From Leuconostoc falkenbergense (GTDB lineage Bacteria > Bacillota > Bacilli > Lactobacillales > Lactobacillaceae): a stretch of 48,611 nt of DNA. Under the pieces are notes generated by a model. That model made no database searches. It was not told where the DNA came from and saw only the letters and a program-made list of their open reading frames with translations. Position 1 is the first letter of the stretch. Each line of letters starts with the position of its first letter. The translations under genes were made by a program, and so were the position numbers. Positions 27,319 to 36,132 of the stretch are shown here, one piece after another. Location: NCBI RefSeq assembly GCF_014634805.1, contig NZ_BMBS01000012.1, positions 1-48,611 on the forward strand, written 5' to 3'.

Positions 27319-28995
27319 TTACTTCCTTATCGCAGCATTGAGTTTTTCCGGTTGATTAATCGCCAATCGTTTCGCCAAACGATAGATACTCGTTGTCCGC
27401 AAGCTTGCTGCTGTGACCAGCTTTTCGTCGGCCAATAATTCAGCCGGCGTAGTTTCTGCTAGTAGCTGGCCGTCAACAATAACCAACACACGCTGGACAA
27501 AATTTGCCAGCAAATGCATGTCGTGCGTGATGATAATTATTGTAGTCTGCTGTTGGGCATTGATTTTCTGCAAAAAAGTCAGTAGCTGAGCAGTATGCGT
27601 CGCATCTTGTCCAGCTGTTGGTTCGTCCAAAATTAAAATTTCCGGTTGTAAGACTAAGACAGCAGCAATCGTCAATCGCTTCTTCTGACCAAAACTAAGT
27701 GCGGAAATTGGCCAGTGGCGCATGCCATCTAAATCAACTAATTTGAGCATATCACGCACACGTTGTTCAATTGTGTCAGCATCGACTTGGCGTAATATCA
27801 AACCACTGGCAACTTCATCATAAACTGTTGATTTCGTAATCATGTGGTTGGGATTTTGCAACACGTAGCCAATGTGGTCGGCGCGTTCTTTAATTGATTG
27901 CCCTAAGACAGACTCGCCATGCAATAAAACATCACCACTACTTGGTTGTAAAAATCCTGTTAGTAAATGTGATAATGTCGTTTTACCAGAACCATTCTTA
28001 CCGACAATGCCGAGAATTTCACCGGTGTGGATTGTCGTTGACAACGCGTTGAACAATGGTTGTCCCGCACTGTAACCAAATGAAACATTTTGAATGATTA
28101 GTTGTGGATCGGCAAGTTTGGCTGGTGTTACAGATTGACCAATAGCTGCAATTTGTCCACGATATGGTGTCACATCAATTTGATCCAAATCAGACACATG
28201 TGGCAAATTGGTAATCGCCACACCAGCTTGGCGCAACAATTGCACATAAAGTGGCTCATCTAGCCCATTATCCAGTAATACGCCAGCTTGTACGATCTCG
28301 TCTGGTGTGCCATTCGCAACAATTTTACCGTCAGACATTACAATTACACGGTCAATATCTGCCCCCAGCACTTCTTCAATACGATGTTCAATGATGACCA
28401 CTGTCAAATCACGTTCAGCCTGCAATTCAGCAATCATTTTCATAGCAGCATGTCCAGCAGCTGGGTCCAAACTCGCCAAAGGTTCGTCAAATAACAGCAA
28501 CTTTCCGTCGTCAATTAACACACCAGCCATTGCAGTGCGTTGCTTTTGCCCACCTGATAAATCTTGTGGTGCCAAATTCAGGCGTTCCCCTAGACCAAAA
28601 CGTTGCGCCCACTTTGCAACTTTTTGTTTGATATTGTTCACCGGTTGTGTATCATTTTCCAATGCAAAAGCGATATCTTCAGCCACAGTCATACCAACAA
28701 ACTGCGCATCTGCATCCTGTAAAACAGTTCCAGCTTGTAAAGAGAGTTCAAATAGAGATTGATCCAAAATATTTTTGCCATTTAATAATAATTGACCTGT
28801 CACATCTCCCTGATAAGCTTGAGGAATCAAGCCATTAAGCAACCGCAACAATGTGGTTTTACCAGAGCCTGAGGCACCAGCAATCAAAACCTTTTCACCC
28901 GGATAAATCTGAAAACTCACGTCATGTAAAGTTGGTTCGGCTTGTGCATTGTATTTAAATGTGACATGTTGAAAATCAATTAACGGTTCCGGCAT
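27319..28995 (-). CDS. ECF transporter ATPase, two ABC domains fused
   Basis: 558 residues with two complete ABC ATPase halves. Walker A motifs are GASGSGKTTLL (about 37-47) and GKNGSGKTTLS (about 335-345). Signature motifs are LSGGQKQR in the first half and the variant LSFGQKKR in the second. Walker B motifs are LLLFDEPLAS and ILILDEPTAG. It energises uptake with the adjacent S and T components. Fused A1A2 proteins occur in dedicated ECF modules for cobalamin precursors, thiamine precursors and methionine-linked substrates; the T-box argues for the last. Confidence 0.93.
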   Translation of the reverse strand: MPEPLIDFQHVTFKYNAQAEPTLHDVSFQIYPGEKVLIAGASGSGKTTLLRLLNGLIPQAYQGDVTGQLLLNGKNILDQSLFELSLQAGTVLQDADAQFVGMTVAEDIAFALENDTQPVNNIKQKVAKWAQRFGLGERLNLAPQDLSGGQKQRTAMAGVLIDDGKLLLFDEPLASLDPAAGHAAMKMIAELQAERDLTVVIIEHRIEEVLGADIDRVIVMSDGKIVANGTPDEIVQAGVLLDNGLDEPLYVQLLRQAGVAITNLPHVSDLDQIDVTPYRGQIAAIGQSVTPAKLADPQLIIQNVSFGYSAGQPLFNALSTTIHTGEILGIVGKNGSGKTTLSHLLTGFLQPSSGDVLLHGESVLGQSIKERADHIGYVLQNPNHMITKSTVYDEVASGLILRQVDADTIEQRVRDMLKLVDLDGMRHWPISALSFGQKKRLTIAAVLVLQPEILILDEPTAGQDATHTAQLLTFLQKINAQQQTTIIIITHDMHLLANFVQRVLVIVDGQLLAETTPAELLADEKLVTAASLRTTSIYRLAKRLAINQPEKLNAAIRK

Positions 28996-29032
28996 GATGA
29001 CTCCTATGTACGCGGCAACTGCCGCATGAGAA

Positions 29033-29596
29033 CTATTCGCTACGTAACGAACTCTTTTTGGGACGTGACTTCACATAAGCCACAATTAAAATTGAGCCAA
29101 TGATTGCCACTGACAAAATATTCACAATTGCTGCCACAATGCCTTGCAAAAAGACTTTGTTAGCTGGCTGCTTATAAATTAAAATATCGCCAATTGGGGC
29201 AATCACTACCCATGACACAACGTTGGCAACAATTTGCCAAACGTTGAATTGAATCAGCTTTTTAGCCGTTAAATCCCCACCTTGCAAATCTAAAAAGCGT
29301 TTGCTCAAGCCAAGCAGTAAGCCAAAAACACCATCTGCCAACACCCATGACCACCAAGGCGCACCATAAGTGGCATCAGTCAACGTATGCCCGATAATAC
29401 CCACTAAAAAGCCAACTACTGGTCCAAATAACCCAGCTATCAAAGCCAACCAGCCTTCAGCCACGTTAACGTTGGTGTTAGGAACACCTGTTGGAATCGC
29501 AATATACTTCATCAAAATGAAGAAAACTGCTGCGCCGATTCCAGTTGCGACTACTGCCCGTACAGATAGTCCTGATTTTTTGCGTTGTTCACTCAT
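29033..29596 (-). CDS. ECF transporter S component, UPF0397 family
   Basis: 187 residues from the ATG at 29596, chosen because AGGAG lies 7 nt upstream; an in-frame start 20 codons earlier would overlap the preceding gene. Five to six membrane segments. The stretch [15 protein letters not shown] and the [17 protein letters not shown] block are the UPF0397 signature. S components bind the substrate. The methionine T-box at the head of this operon suggests methionine or a precursor; this is inference from regulation. Confidence 0.9.
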   Translation of the reverse strand: MSEQRKKSGLSVRAVVATGIGAAVFFILMKYIAIPTGVPNTNVNVAEGWLALIAGLFGPVVGFLVGIIGHTLTDATYGAPWWSWVLADGVFGLLLGLSKRFLDLQGGDLTAKKLIQFNVWQIVANVVSWVVIAPIGDILIYKQPANKVFLQGIVAAIVNILSVAIIGSILIVAYVKSRPKKSSLRSE

Positions 29597-29622
29597 CGTT
29601 TTTCTCCTAATTATTCTATCAT

Positions 29623-30486
29623 CTACTGTGCTTCTTTGGTAAGTACGACCGCCCAATTTTGACCAGCACCAACGTGATACGTCTGCTCAAAACTACCAGT
29701 GTGGACGCCAAAAGCAACTGTATACACCGAGTCAATATAAATCAACGGTTCTCCCGGATTAACATCTGTAAAGGTATGCACATAAGGCAAGACCTCATCA
29801 AACAAAACATGATCATGATGCGTTATCTGAACACGCAAAGTATCACCATATACCAGATTCAGCTTCTCAAACTCACTGATAGGAATGTTAGACCATAGTG
29901 AGCCAAAGTTAACATCGGTAATATCAATGTTACCAACGAGTTGTGGCTGTCCGTACTGCGTTTCTTGATAACGCCCCGGTGTAATTGGCAAACGTACTAA
30001 ATCATCTACTGACACACTCTGATGATAATCCTCAAATTGTGTCTGCCCACTAGCTAATTTGGCCCCATTAAAAGCATAAATATCGCGCCCGTGGAACGTC
30101 GCTGATTTTTCTGATCCCGGCAACCGTTGCGTTGTTTCGTCAATCACACGTGCGCTTTCAATCAAACCATTAGTTAATAAATGAGACAAAGTACCATTAT
30201 CTGGTGTCACAATATAATGCCCTGTTGTTGTCTTAGCAATGATAGATAGCCGATTGGACCCCACGCCGGGATCAACTACCGAAACAAATACCGTACCAGC
30301 TTGCCAATAGCGAAATGTCTGGAACAGTCGAAAGGATCCTTCAAATATATTAAAAGGCGTGATCCCATGGGTTAAGTCACTGACGACAATGTTATCAGCC
30401 ACGCCGTAGGCAACGCCACGCATTGAGCTTACCGCACCATCTTGCAGGCCAAAGTCAGTCTGTAAAACGAGATGTCTACTAATCAT
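29623..30486 (-). CDS. SAM hydroxide adenosyltransferase (DUF62/SAM hydrolase)
   Basis: 287 residues of the fluorinase/chlorinase/DUF62 superfamily. Visible motifs are the N-terminal [36 protein letters not shown] and [10 protein letters not shown]. Characterised DUF62 proteins cleave S-adenosylmethionine with water to adenosine and methionine. First gene after the methionine T-box, 26 bp before the S component, so it probably recycles methionine from SAM when charged tRNA-Met is low. The ribosome-binding site (AGAAGAAG) is only moderate. Confidence 0.93.
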   Translation of the reverse strand: MISRHLVLQTDFGLQDGAVSSMRGVAYGVADNIVVSDLTHGITPFNIFEGSFRLFQTFRYWQAGTVFVSVVDPGVGSNRLSIIAKTTTGHYIVTPDNGTLSHLLTNGLIESARVIDETTQRLPGSEKSATFHGRDIYAFNGAKLASGQTQFEDYHQSVSVDDLVRLPITPGRYQETQYGQPQLVGNIDITDVNFGSLWSNIPISEFEKLNLVYGDTLRVQITHHDHVLFDEVLPYVHTFTDVNPGEPLIYIDSVYTVAFGVHTGSFEQTYHVGAGQNWAVVLTKEAQ

Positions 30487-30526
30487 TATACTTCTTCTTT
30501 CTTTTTTTAGTCGTTAAAAATGAAAA

Positions 30527-30756
30527 GTCCCTGTTAATCCTAAGATTAACAGGGACGTCAAAACGTGGTACCACCCAAATTCAGCACAATGTGCACTCAT
30601 CACGATAACGGTGTTCATCCGGACGCACAGCTTGCACCATACGACATCATCCACGTTCATCTTCAATAAATTGCGTCATACCGGCTTTCACTATCCCGAC
30701 TCGCTATATTGCCACGCCTTATCTACTCTTCGCTTCATTGATTTATTAACTTATCA
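30527..30756 (-). promoter_or_regulatory. Methionine T-box riboswitch
   Basis: The minus-strand leader has the T-box GGGTGGTACCACG (30564-30576) and a strong terminator hairpin GTCCCTGTTAATC/GATTAACAGGGAC (30527-30556) followed by T-rich sequence. In Stem I the specifier-loop segment GAAGATGAACG gives ATG at 30658-30660, the methionine codon. Uncharged tRNA-Met should favour antitermination and expression of the five genes 25063-30486. The specifier was placed by eye. Confidence 0.9.
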
Positions 30757-30758
30757 TT

Positions 30759-30787
30759 ATTTTAAGATAATTCTTATTTATTGTCAA
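30759..30787 (-). promoter_or_regulatory. Promoter of the methionine T-box operon
   Basis: Minus strand: perfect TTGACA (30782-30787), 17-bp spacer, TAAAAT (30759-30764), just upstream of the T-box leader. Confidence 0.85.
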
Positions 30788-30856
30788 TAATTTTGTTAGT
30801 ATCAATGCTTTTTTAATCACAAATTATCATCATATTGATATTTAATCATCATAAAA

Positions 30857-30888
30857 TCAAAAGCTCATGAGATTTGAACATCTCACGA
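30857..30888 (-). terminator. Terminator of recQ
   Basis: GTGAGAT/ATCTCAT stem with a 6-nt loop, followed on the minus strand by CTTTTGATTTT. The bases 30788-30856 hold nothing else that I can support. Confidence 0.6.
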
Positions 30889-30892
30889 CTTT

Positions 30893-32728
30893 TTAGCTAA
30901 CAACATAATCATTAATCACAGCGGCAAAATCATCATGGTAAATATCAAACTTTTTTTCACCAACACCAGAAATGGCCAAAAATGCTTCGTCTGTTTGTGG
31001 CCGATTTTGAGCCATGGCCATGAGCGTTTTATCGGAGAAAATTAAGAACGGCGGAATACCGGCTTCACGCGCCAATACTAAGCGCTTTTCTTTCAACTGA
31101 GCGAACAAGCGATTATCATCATCTGACAATTTCAAGCCCTCTTGCGTCGCTGATTGACGAAGAATACGAACCTTTTCCAATCGTTTGGTAACATTTCCCT
31201 GTCCTTTAAGGACATCGGCGCCAAGTTTAGTGACCTTTAACACCGGATACTCTGACCCTTCAAAACGCAAGTAGCCGTCAGCCGTCAAATAATCAATAAA
31301 CTGAGTTAAATCTTTCAAAGTGCGCTCTTTCATCAGACCAAATGTGGGTAAGTCACGCAAATACTCATACTTTTTCACACTCGCATCATTAGAACCTTTC
31401 AACACTTTGGCAACCATTGTCTTGCCAAAACGCTGATTCATGCGCATAACATTAGCTAAGACTTTTTGTGCATCTACCGTCACATCAACTAATTCTCGCT
31501 TATCTAAACAGTTCGAACACCGACCACAGTCTTGTGTTACTGTCTCACCAAAATATTGCAACAAATAGCGTGGGAGACACGTTTGGGTATTCGCATACGC
31601 ATTCATTTCACGAATTTTATCGTATTCATTTTGCTTGTAAGCTTCGGAACCTTCTGATTTTTGCACGAAGAATTCTTGCAGATGGATATCCTGAGGTGCA
31701 TACAGCAAAATTGCTTCAGCTGGCAAACCATCACGACCGGCGCGGCCAATTTCTTGGTAGTATGCTTCAATATTGCCCGGTACTGAATAATGAATGACGT
31801 AGCGCACATTCGGCTTGTTAATGCCCATTCCAAAGGCATTCGTCGCCACAATGACTGGACTTTCGTCGTAGAGAAAAGCTTCCTGTTGTTTTTGCCTTTC
31901 CTTTTCTGACAAGCCCGCATGATAACGAGCAGCATGAATCCCAATTTTATTGAGGTAGGCTGTCAACTCGTCAACTTGTTTGCGTGTTGCCGCATAAATA
32001 ATACCAGTTTGGTCAGCGTTTTCACGCAGATATTTAGCAATATAATCACGTTTATCTTGGTTGCGGACTATTTTCAACGCTAAATTATCCCGCGCAAATC
32101 CAGTAAGTACAGTGTCATCGTCACTAACGCCCAAAAGTTCTTGTAAATTTTCACGGACACGTTCAGTTGCTGTGGCCGTCAAACCAAGAATTGCCGGATT
32201 ACCGGGAATTTCGGACAACAAAGGCAAGATGTTAAGGTAACTTGGTCTAAAGTCGTGTCCCCATTGCGACAAAACATGTGCTTCATCAATGGCAATTAAG
32301 TCCACCGGTAACTGTTGCACAAAGCTAAAAAAGCTTGGTACTTCAAGGCGTTCAGGCGCAACATACAACATTTTATAAACACCATGACGTAGATCCGACA
32401 TGCGTTGGGCTTGTTCCTGACCATCGACTGTTGAGTTCAGAAAAGTTGCCGGGATCCCTAATGTATTTAAACCGTCAACTTGATCCTTCATTAAGGAAAT
32501 GAGCGGTGAAATTACTAACGTTAATCCTTCAAACATCATGGCTGGCAACTGGTAGGTGATTGATTTACCACCACCGGTTGGCATGATGGCTAAGGCGTGC
32601 TTGTGCGCTAATACCTTGTTAATGACTGATAATTGACCAGTTCTGAATTGGTCATATCCAAAAGTTTCTTTTAAAATTGTTTCCGGCGTTTGATTCTGCA
32701 TACTTTCCATTATAGCATGTGCTACCAT
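30893..32728 (-). CDS. recQ: ATP-dependent DNA helicase RecQ
   Basis: About 611 residues. Helicase motifs: Walker A MPTGGGKSITYQLP, DEAH box IDEAHVLSQWGHDFRPSY, motif IV-VI with ATNAFGMGINKPNVR and YYQEIGRAGRDG; zinc-binding cysteines CGRCSNC around residue 400; winged helix; HRDC domain at the C-terminus (about 530-610). 3'-5' helicase in recombination and repair. The start is uncertain: an ATG at 32728 overlaps the stop of the upstream gene (TGATG), and later ATGs at 32710 and 32701 lie behind an extended -10-like TGCTATAAT. Confidence 0.95.
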   Translation of the reverse strand: MVAHAIMESMQNQTPETILKETFGYDQFRTGQLSVINKVLAHKHALAIMPTGGGKSITYQLPAMMFEGLTLVISPLISLMKDQVDGLNTLGIPATFLNSTVDGQEQAQRMSDLRHGVYKMLYVAPERLEVPSFFSFVQQLPVDLIAIDEAHVLSQWGHDFRPSYLNILPLLSEIPGNPAILGLTATATERVRENLQELLGVSDDDTVLTGFARDNLALKIVRNQDKRDYIAKYLRENADQTGIIYAATRKQVDELTAYLNKIGIHAARYHAGLSEKERQKQQEAFLYDESPVIVATNAFGMGINKPNVRYVIHYSVPGNIEAYYQEIGRAGRDGLPAEAILLYAPQDIHLQEFFVQKSEGSEAYKQNEYDKIREMNAYANTQTCLPRYLLQYFGETVTQDCGRCSNCLDKRELVDVTVDAQKVLANVMRMNQRFGKTMVAKVLKGSNDASVKKYEYLRDLPTFGLMKERTLKDLTQFIDYLTADGYLRFEGSEYPVLKVTKLGADVLKGQGNVTKRLEKVRILRQSATQEGLKLSDDDNRLFAQLKEKRLVLAREAGIPPFLIFSDKTLMAMAQNRPQTDEAFLAISGVGEKKFDIYHDDFAAVINDYVVS

Positions 32729-33174
32729 CACTGATTTTTACTGGGATTAAGCTGGAATTTGATTGGTGAAACACGCCTAAATAGCCAATTCATCACAGCC
32801 AACACGGCAGAAATCACAACCAACCACCAGAATGTTTGTGCTTGAAAATCAATCACTTGTAAAATAATAAAGCCAATCGTAAACCAGCCAAAATAGGCGG
32901 CCATCAGATTACCACCAATGCGTAATATGATATCAATCAACGTTTCTTGTCCGTCTTGCGCAAATTTGTGATGAAGCCAGTCAAAAAATAGCATAATGAA
33001 TACAAAACTAATGAGATCCATTGCCACAAATTTGGCAATTGTTGGATAATCTTGCGCCCGTAAGAAGTGAGTGTGATGGGCAATATTAATCCCATAGGTC
33101 ATCATAATATCTGACCCGACAATGAATAACAACCAACTAATTGGCTTAGTGCGCACCATATCTCGAATTAACAT
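32728..33174 (-). CDS. Uncharacterised membrane protein, 4 TM
   Basis: 148 residues with four hydrophobic segments (about 14-34, 45-65, 85-107, 112-130), His/Asp-containing loops and a short basic tail. I do not recognise the family. It lies 34 bp after the NhaC-type gene and its stop overlaps the recQ start, so it may be cotranscribed with both. No catalytic motif visible. Confidence 0.7.
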   Translation of the reverse strand: MLIRDMVRTKPISWLLFIVGSDIMMTYGINIAHHTHFLRAQDYPTIAKFVAMDLISFVFIMLFFDWLHHKFAQDGQETLIDIILRIGGNLMAAYFGWFTIGFIILQVIDFQAQTFWWLVVISAVLAVMNWLFRRVSPIKFQLNPSKNQ

Positions 33175-33208
33175 TTTATACCCCCATCAAACAGTTACCG
33201 CAATTATA

Positions 33209-34564
33209 TCATTTTTCAAGTTGCTTCAAACCAATTCCCGTCAAAGCCGACAGCAATGACATAACTGGTGAAAATAGTGCAAAGAAAGTGAATGGCGCAA
33301 AAGCAAGCACTGATACACCAAGTGTTTGCGCTGCAAATGCACCAGCAACACCCCACGGCACCAAATAATTCATCACAGTACCACTATCTTCAATCGTACG
33401 ACCTAACGCTAGCGGTGATAACCCGACACGCTTAAAACTATCTTTGAATAATTGACCCGGCAAAATGGTTGCAAGATACTGTTCACCAACTAAAAAGTTC
33501 GCCGCAATCCCTGTCAACAATGTCGTCACAATCATAGCACGTTGTGTTTTTAAATAGACAACCACCGGTGCCATGACACGCGACAAAATCCCTAAACCAC
33601 TGAGCAAACCACCAAAAGCCAAGGCAAGCATGATCATCATCACTGTTGGCATCATGGCAGACATGCCACCACGATTCATCAAAGCCATCAAAGTAGCGTT
33701 ATGGCTACTTGTTTTGAAGCCATTAACCAATAAATCAGCCCAAGCTGTCAAACTATGTTGCGTTACAAAAACGATACTTGACACCAAAATATTAATCATC
33801 AAAGCCGGAATAGCAGGTACTTTTTGCCAAGCTGTGATGACTAACAAGCCAAGCGGTACAATAGCCCACCAAGTAGGCGCTAGTAGTGGCAATAAACGGC
33901 TAATTTTAGCGGTCGCTTCCCCACTTGTTTGATGACCAAATCCCAATATAATAGTCATCACAAGTGACAAAATCAACGCAGGTAAGGTTGTCCACATCAA
34001 GTTTTTAATATGTGCAAAAAGGTCTGTTTCAGAAATCGCGCTGGCCAAATTAGTCGAATCTGATAGCGGTGAACTTTTGTCACCAAAAATTGCCCCAGAT
34101 AATACTGTTCCAGCAATTAGGGCAGGATCAAATCCCATCAACGTTCCAACACCCATTAGTGCAACGCCAACTGTCGATAATGTCGTAAAAGCACTACCAA
34201 TCAAAGTACCAACAATTGCTGTTGATAATAAGGCCGTGGGTAAAAATAGTTGTGGACTGAGTAATTTAAAGCCAACCCAAATCATCGTTGGAATGACACC
34301 GGTTGCTAACCACAGTGCAATTAACGAGCCGATCAATAAGAACAAAAATAACGGTGCAATACCAGATGACACACCGCTTAACAATGCTTTTTGACTGGCT
34401 TGCCAGCTCACGCCAAAACAGCGTGCAACAACGATAATGATACCAATTACCAACATTAACGGCGCAATCGGAGATAATCCGAATCCAATCACACCCACTG
34501 CTAAAATTGCGACCGCCACTAGCAGCAGCGTCACAGAAATTTTAGTCTTCAATTTTGAAACCAT
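33209..34564 (-). CDS. NhaC-family antiporter, probable tyrosine transporter
   Basis: 451 residues with 11-12 membrane segments, NhaC/YheL type; the GDKSSPLSDSTNLASAI block is the family signature. Annotated as Na+/H+ antiporter by homology, but the gene sits behind a T-box with a tyrosine specifier, and comparative T-box work has proposed members of this family as tyrosine carriers. GGAGAG lies upstream of the ATG. Likely substrate therefore tyrosine exchanged against Na+ or H+ (inference). Confidence 0.85.
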   Translation of the reverse strand: MVSKLKTKISVTLLLVAVAILAVGVIGFGLSPIAPLMLVIGIIIVVARCFGVSWQASQKALLSGVSSGIAPLFLFLLIGSLIALWLATGVIPTMIWVGFKLLSPQLFLPTALLSTAIVGTLIGSAFTTLSTVGVALMGVGTLMGFDPALIAGTVLSGAIFGDKSSPLSDSTNLASAISETDLFAHIKNLMWTTLPALILSLVMTIILGFGHQTSGEATAKISRLLPLLAPTWWAIVPLGLLVITAWQKVPAIPALMINILVSSIVFVTQHSLTAWADLLVNGFKTSSHNATLMALMNRGGMSAMMPTVMMIMLALAFGGLLSGLGILSRVMAPVVVYLKTQRAMIVTTLLTGIAANFLVGEQYLATILPGQLFKDSFKRVGLSPLALGRTIEDSGTVMNYLVPWGVAGAFAAQTLGVSVLAFAPFTFFALFSPVMSLLSALTGIGLKQLEK

Positions 34565-34596
34565 AGTATTCTCTCCATTTTATGTCAAATAAAAAA

Positions 34597-34828
34597 CGTC
34601 CCTGCCGTCATAATGACAAAGGGACGAATTGACATTTCATTAAGAATCCGTGGTACCACCCAGCTTATGCGTTATAAAACGCATCACTTTGGCATTTGTT
34701 AACATGGTGCTGCCACGCTTAAATGGATAGCTGTACTTCAGATTATGACACCTGTGCAGTTTTCACCAACCACTGCTTCTCTTCACGCCGAGTGTCGTCT
34801 TACTTATTTGTGCTAATTTCAAGTAAAC
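34597..34828 (-). promoter_or_regulatory. Tyrosine T-box riboswitch
   Basis: Minus-strand leader with T-box GGGTGGTACCACG (34649-34661) and terminator GTCCCTTTGTCAT/ATGACGGCAGGGAC (34597-34626, imperfect) followed by TTTTTT. The specifier segment CTGAAGTACAGC gives TAC at 34733-34735, the tyrosine codon. Controls the NhaC-type gene downstream. Confidence 0.9.
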
Positions 34829-34830
34829 CT

Positions 34831-34859
34831 AGTGTAACTGATTCAATTACTTTTTTCAA
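34831..34859 (-). promoter_or_regulatory. Promoter of the tyrosine T-box transcript
   Basis: Minus strand: TTGAAA (34854-34859), 17-bp spacer, TACACT (34831-34836). It overlaps the sequence just after the downstream end of the PLP-enzyme gene at 34876. Confidence 0.75.
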
Positions 34860-34875
34860 GTGGTACATTTAAAGG

Positions 34876-36018
34876 TTAAAGTTGTGCCAAACCTTGTTGA
34901 AAATCCGCAATTAAATCTTGGCTATCTTCAATACCAACTGAAATGCGAATTAATTCATCAGTGATACCGTGTTCATGACGTATGTCAGCCGGAATAGACG
35001 CATGTGTCATCACCGCCGGCACCTCTACCAAGCTTTCTACACCGCCAAGGCTTTCAGCCAACGTAAAAATTTTGAGACTTTCCACAAATTTTTTGACATC
35101 TAATCCTGCCTGTAATTCGACTGAAATCATCCCACCAAAACCACCCTGCATTTGTTTTTGCGCAATCGCATATTGCGCCGATGACGCGTCACCCGGATAA
35201 TAAATTTTAGCCACTTGGGGTTGCGTCTGCAACCAGTTGAACAAAGCTTGCGCATTATCATTGTGTGCTCGCATACGCAGTGCAAATGTTTTGAGACTAC
35301 GCAAGACTAAATAACTATCTGACGCACCCAAAGTTGCACCAATTGGCATTTGTAAATGTTTGATTTCAGCTGAATGTCGATCGTTATTTGTCACTACAAA
35401 ACCACTCAAGACGTCAGAATGACCACCAATATATTTGGTACCAGAATGTATGACGAAATCTGCACCAAGATCAAGGGGCACTTGGTTATAAGGGGTCGCA
35501 AATGTGTTATCAACTGCCAAAGTGGCCTGATGCTTATGAGCAATTAATGACAAATCTTGGATATCGGCTAACTTCAACAAAGGATTCGTTGGTGTTTCCA
35601 AAAAAATCATCTTCGTATTCGGTTTCAACGCGCTAGTGACTGCCGATAAATCCGCCATGTCAACCTGATTATACGTAATACCTAAGCGCGCTAATATCGA
35701 ATTAACTAACCGAAAAGTACCACCATAGACATCATCAGCCAATAAGATATGATCGCCTGCTGACAAGGTGCTCATTACCGCATGAATCGCACTCATACCA
35801 GATGAAAAGGCAAAACCAGCAGTGCCATGTTCCAAACTAGCAATTAACTCTTCTAAGGAGGCGCGCGTTGGATTTTCTGAACGTGTGTATTCCCACTTCG
35901 CGCCACCTCCTAATTCTGTCTGCTTGAACGTTGTCGTTTGATAAATAGGCATGTTAACAGCGCCTGTTCGTGGATCAACTTGATGGCCGCCATGAATTAC
36001 CTGCGTTCTAATATTCAT
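34876..36018 (-). CDS. Cys/Met metabolism PLP enzyme (cystathionine gamma-synthase/lyase type)
   Basis: 380 residues of the gamma family of PLP enzymes. PLP-binding K195 lies in HSGTKYIGGHSDV; the N-terminal TTTF and YTRSENPTR motifs and SSGMSAI are typical. Cystathionine gamma-synthase, gamma-lyase and beta-lyase are hard to tell apart by eye, so I do not choose a gene symbol. No T-box or SAM-box precedes it; AAGGAG lies upstream of the ATG. It stands alone between two terminator/T-box regions but fits the Met/Cys theme of the neighbourhood. Confidence 0.9.
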   Translation of the reverse strand: MNIRTQVIHGGHQVDPRTGAVNMPIYQTTTFKQTELGGGAKWEYTRSENPTRASLEELIASLEHGTAGFAFSSGMSAIHAVMSTLSAGDHILLADDVYGGTFRLVNSILARLGITYNQVDMADLSAVTSALKPNTKMIFLETPTNPLLKLADIQDLSLIAHKHQATLAVDNTFATPYNQVPLDLGADFVIHSGTKYIGGHSDVLSGFVVTNNDRHSAEIKHLQMPIGATLGASDSYLVLRSLKTFALRMRAHNDNAQALFNWLQTQPQVAKIYYPGDASSAQYAIAQKQMQGGFGGMISVELQAGLDVKKFVESLKIFTLAESLGGVESLVEVPAVMTHASIPADIRHEHGITDELIRISVGIEDSQDLIADFQQGLAQL

Positions 36019-36098
36019 ATTTTTGCTCCTTATTACAATGAATTATCAGTTATTATTGTACCTTGTTCTACCAATTATATGCCAACGTACGCTTACCA

Positions 36099-36132
36099 AA
36101 AAAGCAGATTGTATTGCTACAATCTGCTTTTT
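36099..36132 (-). terminator. Strong terminator after the second MFS gene
   Basis: AAAAAGCAGATTGTA/TACAATCTGCTTTTT with a 4-nt loop; symmetric, so it can act on both strands. It includes part of the MFS stop codon. Confidence 0.9.

Noticed and set aside
28307-28762. 151-codon plus-strand frame inside the ECF ATPase gene
   Set aside because: Antisense shadow of a gene with two complete ABC domains; no ribosome-binding site and no family resemblance.
33573-33932. 119-codon plus-strand frame inside the NhaC-family gene
   Set aside because: Antisense to a hydrophobic transporter; composition reflects the opposite strand.
30540-34670. Two similar GGTACCAC-containing segments as a repeat or mobile element
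   Set aside because: They are conserved T-box elements of two different riboswitches, not copies of a transposable element.
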